NCBI GenBank assembly: GCA_002270565.1
Contig: NQMI01000177.1
Coordinates: 1-64,000, forward strand
Direction of reading: 5' to 3'
Length of the DNA stretch: 64,000 nucleotides
From: Stenocarpella maydis
Lineage: Eukaryota; Ascomycota; Sordariomycetes; Diaporthales; Diaporthaceae
Below are positions 11,499-22,945 of this stretch, piece after piece (the stretch's first letter is position 1; each line of letters opens with the position of its first letter). The notes beneath the pieces were generated by a model that was not told where the DNA came from, searched no databases, and saw only the letters and a program-made list of their open reading frames with translations. Both the position numbers and the translations under genes were made by a program.

Positions 11499-13531
11499 AT
11501 GCCTCCACATGTTACCGATGATCGATCTAGAAGGACGGTCCCTCAGATAACGTTTAGCACAATATCTGACTCTCAAACCCAGGCCACAGAGCGGAAGGAC
11601 CGGAGCCCCAAGTATGACGGCTACTCAAACGCAGGAGAGGGTTCGGAGACCGAAGAGTCTGAAAGCCTAGAAGACCAGCTTTGGGGTGCAGAAGTCCAAC
11701 ATGCGAACCACAGTACCCGGACGTTCTGGCCACCGAGCGTATGGAGGAGCATAGTCACAAAACAAGCCATCACTGATAAGATCCTGAAGTCCTTCGACGG
11801 CTATGGTAAAGAGAAAGCTGAATATATGGCCGAACGGGTGTGGCAGGACGAGTCAGGCCAGTGTGTGTGGATCTTTACCATCCTAACGCTCCTAAACGAG
11901 GTCCCAAAGCCTCTGAAACACATTCTTAAATGCCCGGATGGTATACGTGACCATGACCTTCCCTTGGTGTTGAAGAAACAGGAAGGTGATCCCAGAAGTA
12001 AACTCTGTCGAAAGGATTCGGACGCAGTATGCTGCTTCTCTCTTTGGAAGAAGTATGGACATCTCCTCGAGAGCTTCGAAAGCTTCCAGTGGCGCCTTTC
12101 AGTACCTGTGTTCAGTCTGGACAGGAGGAACAACACATTGATTCATCTAGACCTTGATGATAAGCACATATTACCATGGTGCGAAGAAGCAGAGGTCCCG
12201 CCAATCAGTGCAATGTCTGGCGGGGCTGGCACAGTTATACGAGTGCGAATTGACCGGAGATGTCATGAATTCCATGACACATTGAGAGCAGTATGTCCTG
12301 TGTCCCCCCCCNNNNNNNNNCCCCCCCCGAAGCCCTACCTGACTTTCATCTGACCCGGTCATAGATCAATGTCGCTGGTGGCATCTTCGCTATCAAAAGG
12401 CTGCGGCAGACGACGGTCGACAGTTTTCGGAAGGAGGTCAACGCACTGAAGAGATTCAATGGCAAAGTCCATCCACACCTCATCACCCTCTTGGCGACAT
12501 TCACTCAAGCCGGGTACTACCACCTAATCTTCCCATGGGCAGAGTGTGACCTCGAACGGTACTGGGAAGATAACCCAGTTCCAGACCCAGGCGACGTTGG
12601 CTTAGTTCACTGGCTTTCGCGGCAGTGCGTTGGGATTATGGAAGCGGTGGACGTCATCCACAATCCTGCCCACCTTACCACGGAGAAGAAGTTCGGAAGG
12701 CACGGGGACATCAAAGCAGAGAATATCCTCTGGTTCAAGTCCCGGCCTAAAGACCCCAACGACCGTGGGATTTTGGTGATATCCGATTTGGGTCTGACGG
12801 CAATCAACAGCGACAAGAGTCGATCGATGCAGCCAAACACAGGCTTGAGCATGACTCCGTCGTACAGACCACCAGAATGCGATATCAAGGACGGAACGAT
12901 CTCCAGAAGCTTCGACATATGGACGCTGGGCTGCCTCTATCTCGAGCTGGCGTGCTGGTTGCTGAGGGGAAATGCGGGCAAGATTGAATTTGATATGGCA
13001 CGAACGACAGATTTCATATTTGGTACAAAGACAAACATATACTTCGACATCAAAGCCCGCAAGCAGATAGCACCTGGAATGTTTGTATTCAAAGTTAAGG
13101 ATATCGTGTCCAAGGTAGGCTCGACTACTCCCAAGCCGTCTGCCAGATTTACTGACCAGGGTCACCCACCCCCCCCCCAGACTATAAGTGAGCTCCACGA
13201 TGACCCGCGTTGCTCTCAGTGGGTCCATGACCTTCTGGACCTGGTAGAGAGACACATGCTAGTCGTTCTATCAAAGACTCACAAACGCAAGACATCTCAA
13301 GATTTGCTGAAGATACTTCGGGAAATGGATGCCAGGGTCCACTCGAGTAAATGGTACAGCACAGGGCCAGTGCCGCAGAACAGGACTTCGACCTGGAGAG
13401 CACCGGTCGGGACTATTGCCGAGCTAAACGAAGAGGCGCAGAAGAATGTTGTTGACCATGGGGTGGGGACACATGAATCTGACGACAGGCCGTTACAGGA
13501 GTCTGAGGATCTGGCGACACTCGGTTACTAG
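11499..13531 (+). CDS. Serine/threonine protein-kinase-domain protein
   Basis: Two exons: 11499-12290 and 12365-13531 (intron 12291-12364, GTATGT...ATAG, phase 0), giving 652 aa. I chose the ATG at 11499; the frame is open slightly upstream, but only with a GTG. The first 230 residues match no domain I know and include an acidic, low-complexity segment. The kinase fold follows: a glycine-rich loop SGGAGTV near residue 240, the VAIK-type lysine in FAIKRL at about K275, catalytic loop HGDIKAEN with D379 (HRD is HGD here), metal-binding DLG instead of DFG at about D405, and SYRPPE in place of APE. Catalytic residues look intact, so activity is plausible. The C-terminal 130 residues are polar. 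Filamentous fungi often carry multiple such kinase-like genes with non-conserved N-termini; substrate unknown. The intron contains a run of nine Ns inside a poly-C tract. Confidence 0.85.
12312..12320. other. Nine-N gap in a poly-C tract
   Basis: Nine undetermined bases sit between two C homopolymers inside the single intron of the kinase-like gene. The true intron length is therefore uncertain, but the splice sites and flanking exons are unaffected. Confidence 0.95.
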
Positions 13532-13566
13532 AAGCCACACGACGCTGTCCACTCTTCCCAAGGGTA

Positions 13567-13660
13567 TTCTTTTCTCCCTTTTTTTTTTCCATCTCTCTCT
13601 CACACTCTTTCTCTTTTTCCTCCTCTCTTTTTTCGTTTCCTTCTCTCGTCTTTTTCTTTT
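13567..13660 (+). repeat. Polypyrimidine tract downstream of the kinase gene
   Basis: About 95 bases that are nearly pure C/T (TCTCTCTC, CTTTTTCC and similar runs), starting about 35 bases after the kinase stop codon. Probably 3' UTR or intergenic low-complexity sequence. Confidence 0.8.
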
Positions 13661-14208
13661 AGCAATCAAGGATCACATGGTTATAATTTCTGCGCCTGCA
13701 AGGCTGGACTTTTGCTTAGCGATGAGTAATTCTGTCGCCTGCTTCCTTTCCGAGGAGTTCATGTCTGGCTGTCACTGGGCAGAGCGACCTGAAAAGTGGG
13801 GCCACCAATCCCTCGATTTGGTTAGGGATCTTCTCTGAAGCAGGGTTGGAAGACACCTAGAAAGATATTGTCACATTTATCCTCTATGGATCTCTCTTCT
13901 CTGCTTCAATAACAAGCTCCGCATTAATTGTCTGCAACGGGTTACTAAAGACCATGGCAGTTGCATGGGCAACTAAACCAAATGTTCTGCATCTTGACGG
14001 GCGGATCTCGTCCGGAATGCGGGGGTTAACTTGACGATATCCCGTCCCCAGTGATTGGGCTTCCGAGCATCGGAGTAATCCAGCGTAGCCGGACCTCCCA
14101 TTATTAATATCCCGGATTTATCTAGCAGCCTAAGTCACTAAGTCACACGGCCCGAGTGTGTGCCAGTTTCTGTTCCAGATCCACGATCAAAATCACCAGC
14201 CGAGCAAC

Positions 14209-15318
14209 ATGGCAGGACCTCTGAAAGTAGCCGTGCTCGATGACTACTTCGGCTTCGCCAGACCCATCTTCCAGAAGCTCAGCGCCAGCAAGTTCGAAGT
14301 GACCATCTTCAAGGACACACTGCGCCCGTACAGCCACCCCGAAACGTCCCAAGATGAGAAAGACAAGCTGGCCAAGCGGCTTGGGCCGTTCCAAATCATC
14401 TGTGAGTGTCACAAAACCCGCGGCGAGAGCACTCGAGACTGAGGGGCAACAGGCACAATGAGAGAGCGTACCCCATTCCCTCGGGACCTCATCTCACGCC
14501 TGCCGAACCTTAGGCTCCTCCTCACGACTGGCACGCGCAACAAGGGACTGGACCTGGATGCATTCAAGGACCACGGCATCCCTGTGGCGGGGGCGATAAG
14601 CCCCGGCGACAGCACGACACAGCATTGCGTGGCGCTGATCCTGGCGCTGGCGCGCAACATCGTGCCGGACGACCGATCTGTAAAGACAGGCGGGTGGCAG
14701 ACTGGGGTGGCCGTGGGGCTCTCGGGGGCGACTCTCGGCGTGGTCGGGCTGGGGCGGTTGGGGGTTGCTGTTGCAAAGATCATGCACACGGCGTTCGGCA
14801 TGAAGGTCGTGGCGTGGAGCACCAACCTGACGCAGGAGAAGGCAGACAAGCAGGCCAGGGAGGCGGGGCTGCCTGTGGAGGACGGGGATGGAGAGAAGAC
14901 GTTCAAGGTCGTTGCCAAGGAGGAGCTGTACAGGCAGTCGGACGTGGTCAGCGTGCACGTGGTGCTGTCGGAGCGGTCGAGGGGGATGATCACCAAGAAG
15001 GAGCTGGAGCTGATGAAGCCCGAGGCGCTATTTGTCAACACGTCGAGAGGGCCTCTCGTGGTGGACAAGGACCTGCGGGATGTTCTGGAGCAGGGAAAGA
15101 TCAAGGCGGCTGCCATCGACGTGTTCGAGCTGGAGCCTCTGCCGCTGGACAGCCCATGGAGGACGACTAAGTGGGGTGAGGATGGCAGGGGCCAGGTGAT
15201 CCTGACGCCTCACACGGGCTACGCCGAGAAGGAGACGCTCGCCAGGTGGTATGAGGAGCAGGTAGCAAATATCCAGAGGTGGGAGAAGGGCGAGCAGCTT
15301 GCTCATGTCATGGCCTGA
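14209..15318 (+). CDS. D-isomer-specific 2-hydroxyacid dehydrogenase
   Basis: Two exons: 14209-14401 and 14453-15318 (51-nt intron, GTGAGT...CAACAG, phase 1), giving 352 aa. The family oxidises or reduces D-2-hydroxyacids/2-oxoacids with NAD(P). Visible features are a Rossmann motif GVVGLGRLG at about residues 160-168, the substrate-binding/catalytic Arg in NTSRGPLV at about R263, the Glu in DVFELEP at about E292 and the acid/base His in TPHTGY at about H318. The complete Arg-Glu-His set and normal length suggest a working enzyme. The splice join restores a CTMRERTPFP segment that is typical of the N-terminal domain. The exact substrate (glyoxylate, hydroxypyruvate, phosphoglycerate or other) cannot be read from the sequence. 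Confidence 0.92.
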
Positions 15319-15985
15319 CAGGGCGGGGGTGGGGTGAATGCGTGAAGGTGAATGTGTGGACAAGGCAAGGGAAGGGAAAGGCAAGGCAGAGCCTGAGGTG
15401 GATTGAACCTCCTCCCTCTCCAATCCTGGCATCTTCACAGCTGCCTTCCCCTCTTGTGTCATAAAGTGACATAGGATAGACGCACCTGCCTGTCCACCTT
15501 TGTTTACCACACACATTTTGACCAGCATCTGATACATGCCTTGCCTGTCACTCCGATTACCTAACTTGCCTGCACGAGAGTATCTATCCGACTTGTATCA
15601 AGTTCTACCCATCGCCACATCCGTCGACACGTCCATCGCCTCATAACACACCCCCTCTTCCTCCATCCATCCATCCTGCCTGCCCGCCAGCCCCGATAGG
15701 TACCCAGGTATGTTTGCAACATCTTCCAGTCACAGGGCGCCACTCTCTGCTTTCCATCACATGTTTCCTCCCTCCCTCCCCTTCTTTTGCCTCTGGAACA
15801 AACTTCCACATTCAACTCGATATTCTCTGCCCCTGCGTGGACTCTAGAAAGACTCCTCAAGCCCCGCCCCCGTCTTGTTCCTTGAGGTGGAGCTCGTGTC
15901 GTTTGTGTGATTTTCCTGCGTTGTTCGCGTCTTTAACTGACACCTCCCAATGCCCACAGACCTCATCGACAGACTGCTTGCAAAT

Positions 15986-17467
15986 ATGAGCAAGACAGGC
16001 GCGTCAGAGATGCTGCCTTCCAAGGTGGAGCCTGGCGAGATCACAGTCCCTGGTGAGAATTCACCGCCATGCTCGCCCGTGTCTGGCGCCGCGATCAAAC
16101 AGATTCACTGACCAATTCTCCAGACATCCCGCCATTCCCCAGCTACTCCATCGAACCCGAGCGTCCGACCATGGCCAAACCCCCCAGATACCCGTTCCCC
16201 AGGTCTTTGGCCACTGGTGGTCCCATTCCAGCTCCTGGGACTCCTCAAGACAGATTCGCCGCTGTCCTCGGTCGCCCTCGGTACACGTCCATGCCCGCCT
16301 CTCTGATGGGCATGGACATGAGTACCAACGCGGCCTTTTCGAGTCCCTCACTCCAGCAGCCCACAGCATTCAGTATGCACCTGGCTGCTCCAGGTGTTGC
16401 CAATCCTAGACCTCTTACTCCGCCCCAGCAGGTCCCCAGCTTTACTGTGCCCGACGTGCGCAAGCCGCAGGCGGCTTCAATTGCCAGGCCTGCGTACAGC
16501 AGCGGGGGCCGAGGCCCAACTCTACCTGAGCCGGCCGCCCCGATGACAGCTTGGTAAGTAATCTCACCCGAGGCCGGCACCCCGCCCAGCCGGCCTCAAG
16601 CTGAGACTTCCTAAAAGTTGCTCCAGATGACAGCTTCCATGACCGTATCTCTTTTTGCTTTTGCCCCTGTGGACCAGCGCACAAATGGTCACTAAAACTG
16701 TCCTAGGTTGAGCTTCGAGTGTCAACGTCGTCATTTCAATCCCGAGTTCAGAATCAAGGAGATTTTCACTGAGGATGGAAGACCCAAGTACCGTTGCACC
16801 GTGATTGTGAAGGATCACGTCATTGACAGCAACACCTTGTTCAGTGAACCTGCGGAAGCGAAGACCCATGTCGCCACCAAGGCGCTCAAGTACATACGTA
16901 AGGAGTGGCCCAGGTGCGCGCTCCCCGCGTCATCTGGCGGAGACCTGGGACAGACCAGCGGCAAGAAACAGGGGGAAAGTCTGAACCGGCGCGAGGAGCA
17001 GCTGCGACAGATGCTCAAGCAGCGTCATCAGACCAAGAGCACCGAGCCGCTCCAGGCCAGCCCGGCGGCGTCTTCCAGTGTAAACATGTCTGATCCCGCC
17101 CAAGCTCTAGCCTTCGTAGAGGGCTTCAAAGTCGGCCGCCTGGCAGGCCTGGCAGGCCTGCGGGACGCTGCGGGAAGTAACTCCTCGCCGCCGCCGAGCA
17201 TCCCGCAGACACGCCGCCGCTCTCGATCCCCTGGCCGTGGCCGGAGCAGTTCACTGAGCAAGGCAGACGAGCCTTACCGCCAACGCTCTCCGGTCCGTGA
17301 TACACCCAGGGCAAGTCGCGGGGCTCTCTCCCCTCCTCGCTACTTCGATGGTACTCGCCATGGTATGTGACCCCAAGCCGTCTTTCTCAATCAAGCCGCG
17401 TCAGCGTCTTGTGTTCTCTGAACAAGGCAAAGACCACGAACAATCTTCCACCAAGGGCAACTTCTGA
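15986..17467 (+). CDS. Double-stranded RNA-binding-motif protein with Arg/Ser-rich tail
   Basis: Hand-built model of four exons: 15986-16052, 16124-16553, 16707-17362 and 17427-17467, giving 397 aa. Introns are GTGAGA...CCAG, GTAAGT...CTAG and GTATGT...ACAAG, and the reading frame is kept across all joins. The first 160 residues are Pro/Ser/Met-rich and probably disordered. Residues about 166-230 form a dsRBM-like unit: an N-terminal helix (LSFECQRRHFNPEF), three beta strands (DGRPKYRCTVIVKD) and the AEAKTHVATKAL helix, which corresponds to the KKxAK helix of the motif. After this comes a Gln/Arg-rich stretch, an FVEGFKVGRLAGLAGL segment and an Arg/Ser-rich region (RRRSRSPGRGRSSS). Likely an RNA-binding nuclear protein; no catalytic domain. 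A link to RNA silencing or splicing is inference only. An alternative last acceptor six bases downstream would also keep frame. Confidence 0.75.
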
Positions 17468-18338
17468 CCAGAAATCCTTCACAGACTCCCGTCTGCCATC
17501 AACTGATAGGTATCGGCCCCGCAAATCTCCGTTCACCAAGTGACTGGTGTTGGGGTTTGCGGATGAAGTGACTGGGCTGCGGGCTGCCGCGAGTCCACGG
17601 CCAAATACATATCTCGCACTTGCAGCGACAAGGCAGGTGCATCTGCTTTACGCCAGTCAATGAAGTGGCTGTTTAGGGGACAATAGCGGCCATACAGCCG
17701 CCATTCCCCGAGGGCAACAGGTTCGGAGTCTGGCTCCTTGTAGCCATCTCTACACGCAGTCGGCTTCCCTAAGATATAGTCAGGAGTCATGCTAAACCCT
17801 GGCTTGGAGATGCTTCTACGAAAGAGGCAGCAGCATACAGGATGCACATATCCTATAGCCTTGTTCTTCATGGCATTATTTGTTCTTCAGTTGGGCGCAT
17901 ACTCGACGGCGAGAGACGTGCCAATGAATGCGCCCTCAGAGGAGAGCTGTGGCAAGGATTTGTGGCTGTCGGAAGGGTCACTTTGCACATTAGATGAATT
18001 CATGGCGTTGCATAGGTCTGTTGGCAAGATGCTTGGAAGTTGTGTTTAGCCAGTTTTCATCTAAGGCTTTGGGGGCCTGGGTTTGGGGACGAATGCCTGG
18101 GCATAGTGGGACCATCGGCCGACTGACTTGATCAAGTTTATGTACGTCTCAGGAGCTTCCCTATAGAAGACAATCTGAAATGGGCCTGCCATGGTGGTTG
18201 GCTGTAATGTTGCTCAGAAGGGGCAGCCCCGTTGAGACGAGAGAGATGCGTCATTCAAGCTGTCTGTTGCCTAATGCACGCACGCTCGCAAAGACGTAGA
18301 CAAGCATGTACGTGTCTGAGCAGCCAAGTTGCGGTTAT
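17468..18338. other. Intergenic region between convergent genes
   Basis: No supported gene. An ATG-initiated 86-codon frame at 17789-18049 has one hydrophobic stretch, but nothing else marks it as coding. Confidence 0.5.
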
Positions 18339-19436
18339 CTAGAGGCGACTAGGCATTCTTGCTCCACCGTCCAACCGAATCACGCACCCGTTCAGCATGA
18401 CGTTCTCAATGACATGCCTCGCCAGGGCCGCAAACTCGGCGGGCGTCCCGCCCCGCTTGGGGAACTCCATGGCCTTCTCCAGGCTCATCCGGACCTTGTC
18501 GCTGAGGACGCTGGTCATGGGCGTCTCGAAGGTACCCGGGGCGATGGTGACGACGCGGATGCCGTGGCGCGACAGGTCCCTCGTCATGGGCAGGGTCATG
18601 GACGCAACGGCGCCCTTGGAGGCCGCGTACGATACCTGGCCCATCTGGCCGTCGAAGGCAGCGGCCGACGACACCATGACCACCACGCCATGCTCCTTGT
18701 CGCCCGAAGGGGTCACGTAGGGTGGGGACTGAGACAGGTCCGGGAGGAACTGGCGCACGAGGTCGATTGTGCCGCGGAGGTTGATGCCGAGGACAAAGTC
18801 GAGGGATCTTAGGCTTAGGGGCCGGTTCTTGGCGTCGAGGATCTGGGGGAGTGCGTTAGCCTCTTCAAGTCGGCCCATGACAGGGCGGGAGTGTATGAGG
18901 CGCGTGTGGCAGCCGGCTGGGCCGTCTCTGATGTTGCGGTCACGCATGGGGCTCTGATAGACGTCCAACAGACACCAGCCGAAGGCAAGACAGGTCAAAG
19001 GGGCTCGTCATACCAGCGCCGGGTTCCCCACCCCAGCGGCGGGGATCACGCCACCGAGCGGCTTGCCCGTCTCGCGAACCCACTCGGCCGTGCCCTTGAC
19101 CGCGGCGGCGATGCTGTCCGTGTCGGTGACGTCGACGGCGAAGAAGCTGGCCCGCGCCGGCCCGCCGAGCTGCGCGACCAGCTCCGCGCCCGCGTCGGCG
19201 TTGAGGTCGAGAATGGCGATGTTGGCGCCCTGCCTGTTGAGCTCGACGGCCGTCGCGCGGCCGAGGCCCGATGCGCTGTGGATTTGGGGGGTCAGCGATG
19301 GTGAGCGTCTGAGGGGGAGGCGGGGGGCCGCCTGGCATGTGATTGACGACTGCGGGCCTGCTTGGGAAACTCGGGGCGCTCAGCTGGGGGCCACCTACCC
19401 CCCTGATATCACGAATGTCCGTCCTGAGATCTTCAT
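18339..19436 (-). CDS. Short-chain dehydrogenase/reductase, 3-hydroxyacyl-CoA dehydrogenase type 2-like
   Basis: Three exons on the minus strand: 19436-19399, 19275-19014 and 18842-18339 (introns 123 and 171 nt), giving 267 aa. Exon 1 encodes only MKISGRTFVISG plus two bases. The join rebuilds the nucleotide-binding motif GGASGLG (about residues 12-18), which strongly supports the model. Other SDR landmarks are DVTD in the cofactor pocket, PAAGVGNP (NxAG position), N121 in GINLRGT, the Ser pair at about 158-159 and the catalytic Y172-x3-K176 (YAASK). The pattern resembles the HSD10/3-hydroxyacyl-CoA dehydrogenase type 2 group, which oxidises 3-hydroxyacyl-CoA or related alcohols with NAD. Substrate assignment is inference. 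No targeting signal is obvious. Confidence 0.9.
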
Positions 19437-20255
19437 CGCAAGGGCTGATGTTCCGGCGGTGTCAGGCGAGGGCAGACTTGTCCGTTGTGCTGCTGTTGAT
19501 CAAGGTGGTCCGGATTGTCATCCGTGAGCCTCGGCTCAGCGCCTACCGGGCCGACCACTCCGGATCCGTTAGCACTCGCAGGACAAACGTGTTGGACGCG
19601 AGGCGCAACGCATTGCAAAAAGTGATGAACATGGCAGAAAAGAAACACAAATGATTTAGAACAAGGAAAAGAGTCACACGAGGTCACACTCTAGGGTGAC
19701 TGATGACCGAGATTGACCCACCGAGCCTCATTGCATTCTTCCCTCCAATCATCACGCTCGAGCTCAAGGCTGCATCGATTATATTTGGCTTTATATCCGG
19801 ATGCTCCTCTTGCGTTCATTTGCCTCAACGGCCACGCTCCACGGCAGCTGCATCCTCGTCCCTCGACAACTGGCGACCTCTTCTCCCCTTCCAAGCAACT
19901 GTCCCGGGGCTTGTCTCCCCTCTATGGCGCTGGCGTCTTTTGCTCTTCTCGACAACTGCCGAGCTCTCCTCTGCTCTCAGCTAAGTATCCCGGCGCTTGA
20001 CTCTATCCTACCTCGCTAACGTCCATGGAATGTAGAGCTGGGAGAGAGTTTAGTAAGAAGCTATACAAGTTAACATTTCATGGACTAGAGTAGGAAGATC
20101 CCCTTCCCTTCACATATTACACATTTAGAGACACACACACGCTATAGGCTCAGTCATTGCAGTCATCAATGTTTATTAGTCAAATATAGTTCACAACTAG
20201 TCTCATAATAAATGGAAATCGCAGAGGGAGATGCAACGGTACAAAAAGAAAAAAC

Positions 20256-20268
20256 GGGGGGGGGGGGG
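20256..20268 (+). repeat. Poly-G run of 13
   Basis: Homopolymer G tract following AAAAC. Such tracts also occur near 12309-12328 (C), 13170 (C), 23752 (G) and 34818 (G), all possible sequencing or assembly weak points. Confidence 0.9.
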
Positions 20269-20377
20269 AATGAAAGGTATTTTGAGCTCCTTAAAAAACA
20301 ATTGTATTGGCTTTGAGGTCCAAGGTCTGTTGCCATGTTAGCATTGCTCCCAGAGCTCCAACTGATTTTATATTCCC

Positions 20378-20473
20378 TTACCCCGCCCGGACTCGAACCG
20401 GGGTCTCCAGAAATCATTTGTTAATATAAACAAGGTCAAAATCTGGCTTGCTAACCACCTACAACACGGGACC
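20378..20473 (-). tRNA. tRNA-Gln(UUG)-like gene with an intron; possibly degenerate
   Basis: On the minus strand: 5' GGTCCCG acceptor strand, a D arm with TTG/CAA stem and GG in the loop, anticodon stem CCAGA/TCTGG enclosing TTTTGA (anticodon TTG), an intron of about 23 nt after position 37, a 4-nt variable loop, and a T arm CCCGG-TTCGAGT-CCGGG with a perfect B box. Weak points are the 3' acceptor strand CGGGGTA, which pairs with GGTCCCG only through G-U pairs and one mismatch at the outer end, and the absence of a T4 terminator in the first 60 bases downstream. It is either a diverged functional tRNA-Gln or a pseudogene. Confidence 0.6.
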
Positions 20474-21094
20474 ATAAACACGAAGATGTCATGCTAATCA
20501 TAATACATTTGCTTCAAATCATTTCTTACAGGTCTTCAAAATGTAATTCTATAATAACTTCCGGATCCTATTCTCTTCTAAGCCCTGAAAAATGTAACTA
20601 TTAAAAAGCCTTATATATTATAGGCATAGTAAAGCAGGCATCTTATACCAGCTAAAGTTAATATATAATTCCATAGCAATAAAGGTGAATAACTTCACTA
20701 GTTCCATCTGCTACACAGTTCACACTCAAATGTTAACCTAAACATATTCCACAATTATGTTGCTATGGTGAGTCCATGGCTTTACTGGAGCTTGGTATGA
20801 TGGATTGACATGGCAAGCTCGGCATCTTTTGAACGAATTTGAACAGTCATTTCTGCTGTAATCTTCAATTATCCCCATGGCACTGCACTCAATGATAATA
20901 TCTGGCCCGCATGACCCTCCAGTTTTTATCTTCCATTGTACGTGTGAGACGAACAGATTCCACTATCCTGAAAACCAATTTTGGACTCTGTCTTCTGCTT
21001 ATAATCAGGCCTACGGCCACAAATTCAAAACGGCCAGCCCAGCCTATATGGTTTCCTCATTCTTGATTATCTACTTAGTAAGCAAAAGGGATTA

Positions 21095-22943
21095 ACGTGG
21101 GTGGCCCACTTTCGGCGCACCCCCTGATTCGGCGCGGCTCCACACCCGCAACGCGTCAGGGGACCCCCCATAGAAAAACTCAAATATCTTAATGAGGGAT
21201 TTTTTTCTGGTTACCAAACTTCTTATGCACATCAATTAGACCATTATAAAGCAATACTCAGAAGCTGACGTTTATAACGCCCTTACGGCGATAGCAGATA
21301 GGATGCTAACTCGGCTGGCTTCCAGGCTATAGCACATCCTAGAGACCACCCTTTATTACCGCCATACAGGTATCCCCAGCTATTGCAAAGCTTCTAACCC
21401 TCAGAGGTTTCTTAATAACTATCAGGAGGCTCAATTAGCACTATATATTATCCATTAAAGCAGCCTAGGGCTAAGGCTAACGTAATATGAAACCAGAGCC
21501 CTTGCAGCCCGCCTTGCCGCCCGCCTTGCCTTCCCTAACAAGAATCGCCCTCCCCTAGGGAGGAAGTAGCTAAGGGCTTTCCTCTTCAGACACCCTGAAC
21601 TTTAAAGCTGAAAGAATCAACTTATAGAGGCAAGAAGGCTAAGGGCGATAATGAAGATAAATATAGGGGCTTGGTTTAACCTCCTCCAATTGCCTATAGT
21701 CAAATCAATTCTTCCTTATAACTGCTAGAATGCTAATAAGGGAGGAATAATAAAAGGGCGTTTGGAGAGCGTTCTAACCCTTAGCTATTCGCGTAATAGC
21801 CCTATTAGCTAATTAGACTATAATTTAAGAGTATAGACCTCTTATATTAAGTATATTAACGCTTTAGGGAAGCGCCTTAACCCATTAATTATATTTAAGG
21901 GCAAGAGTATTTAGTAGCAATAGTTTCCTATAGTCCTTAAGGATTTTGATGGCTGGCAATTTATGGCAATAAAGAAGGGGTGGATAGAGGAAAAAATAGC
22001 TATTGAGTGGGTGAGGAGGGTCTTTATTCCTTAAATGAAGCTAGAGGACCCTAATGAGTGGCGATGATTGGTTATTATTGGGCACTATAGCCATATAATG
22101 GTTGATTTTATGTGGGAGTGCTTCTTGAATTATATATATATACTATTCTTGGTAGTATATACCTCTTATGTGCTTCAGCCCCTTGATGTTGGGGTCTTCG
22201 TGCTGCTTAAAGCCTCCTTCAGGAAGCACTTGTATGCTCTGGGGCAATTTGAATTATTAACAGTAATGATAAGGCGATGGTTTCTTTATTGCTATTGGAG
22301 GGCATGTGAAGAGGCAATTATAGAGGAAAATATTCGTTTTGGGTGGAGGGCAACTGGTCTTTGGCTTGTTTTTAAGGTAAAGGGACTAAGAAGTACCTAT
22401 ATCCTTGAAAACTACTAGAACTAGCCCGAATTAGTTAATTTGAGTGGTCTAAATAGCTTCATTAGGCTAAGTGGAGCGCTTGAGTATATTTTTTATCTTA
22501 TGGGGCCCAATTATACTACGCTAAAGAGGTCCTAAGAGATGCGCCGGCTTATAGCTAATTATAAGTATTAGAAATACTTAAGCCCTATATAATAATAACT
22601 CCTTAGAAAAATCCTTAAAACATACAACCAGAAAGAGATGGAGTTAATAATGACCTTATGAAAAAACAAGCAGCTGGAGAGTTAAATTAAGGCCAGCAGG
22701 AAGACCAAGAGGAAGAAGGTTATAATCAACCCAAATGCGGCTGTTGCTAATATTAAGGCTATTCGTAAGGCAAAAATCGAAGCCGATGAGGTGTCCCCTA
22801 ATAGTAACGATTCTAATGATTCCTTAATACTAACGGAAGAGGGATCGGTTATTATGGTGGCGAGCAATTAACGATAGGAATAGCTTCGGTTAACGAGGAG
22901 GTACGCCGAATCAGGGGGTGCGCCGAAAGTGGGCCACCCACGT
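21095..22943 (+). mobile_element. Fot1/pogo-type DNA transposon relic, 1849 bp
   Basis: Perfect 40-bp terminal inverted repeats (21095-21134 and 22904-22943) begin ACGTGGGTGGCCCACTTTCG, and the element is flanked by TA on both sides, the duplicated target of Tc1/mariner elements. Reading the interior through stops gives a pogo-type transposase: an N-terminal CENP-B/HTH-like region near 21280-21600, then NANKGGIIKGRL, LNPLIIFKGKS, a DDE region with IIGHYSHIMVDFMWECF and LQPLDVGVF, and a basic tail KTKRKK. Several TAG/TAA codons and one frame interruption make it inactive. It sits in the gene island between the tRNA-like gene and the peroxidase. Confidence 0.9.
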
Positions 22944-22945
22944 TA

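Noticed and set aside
17789..18049. 86-codon ATG frame with a hydrophobic stretch
   Set aside because: No domain, no clear signal peptidase site and no conserved context; likely chance.
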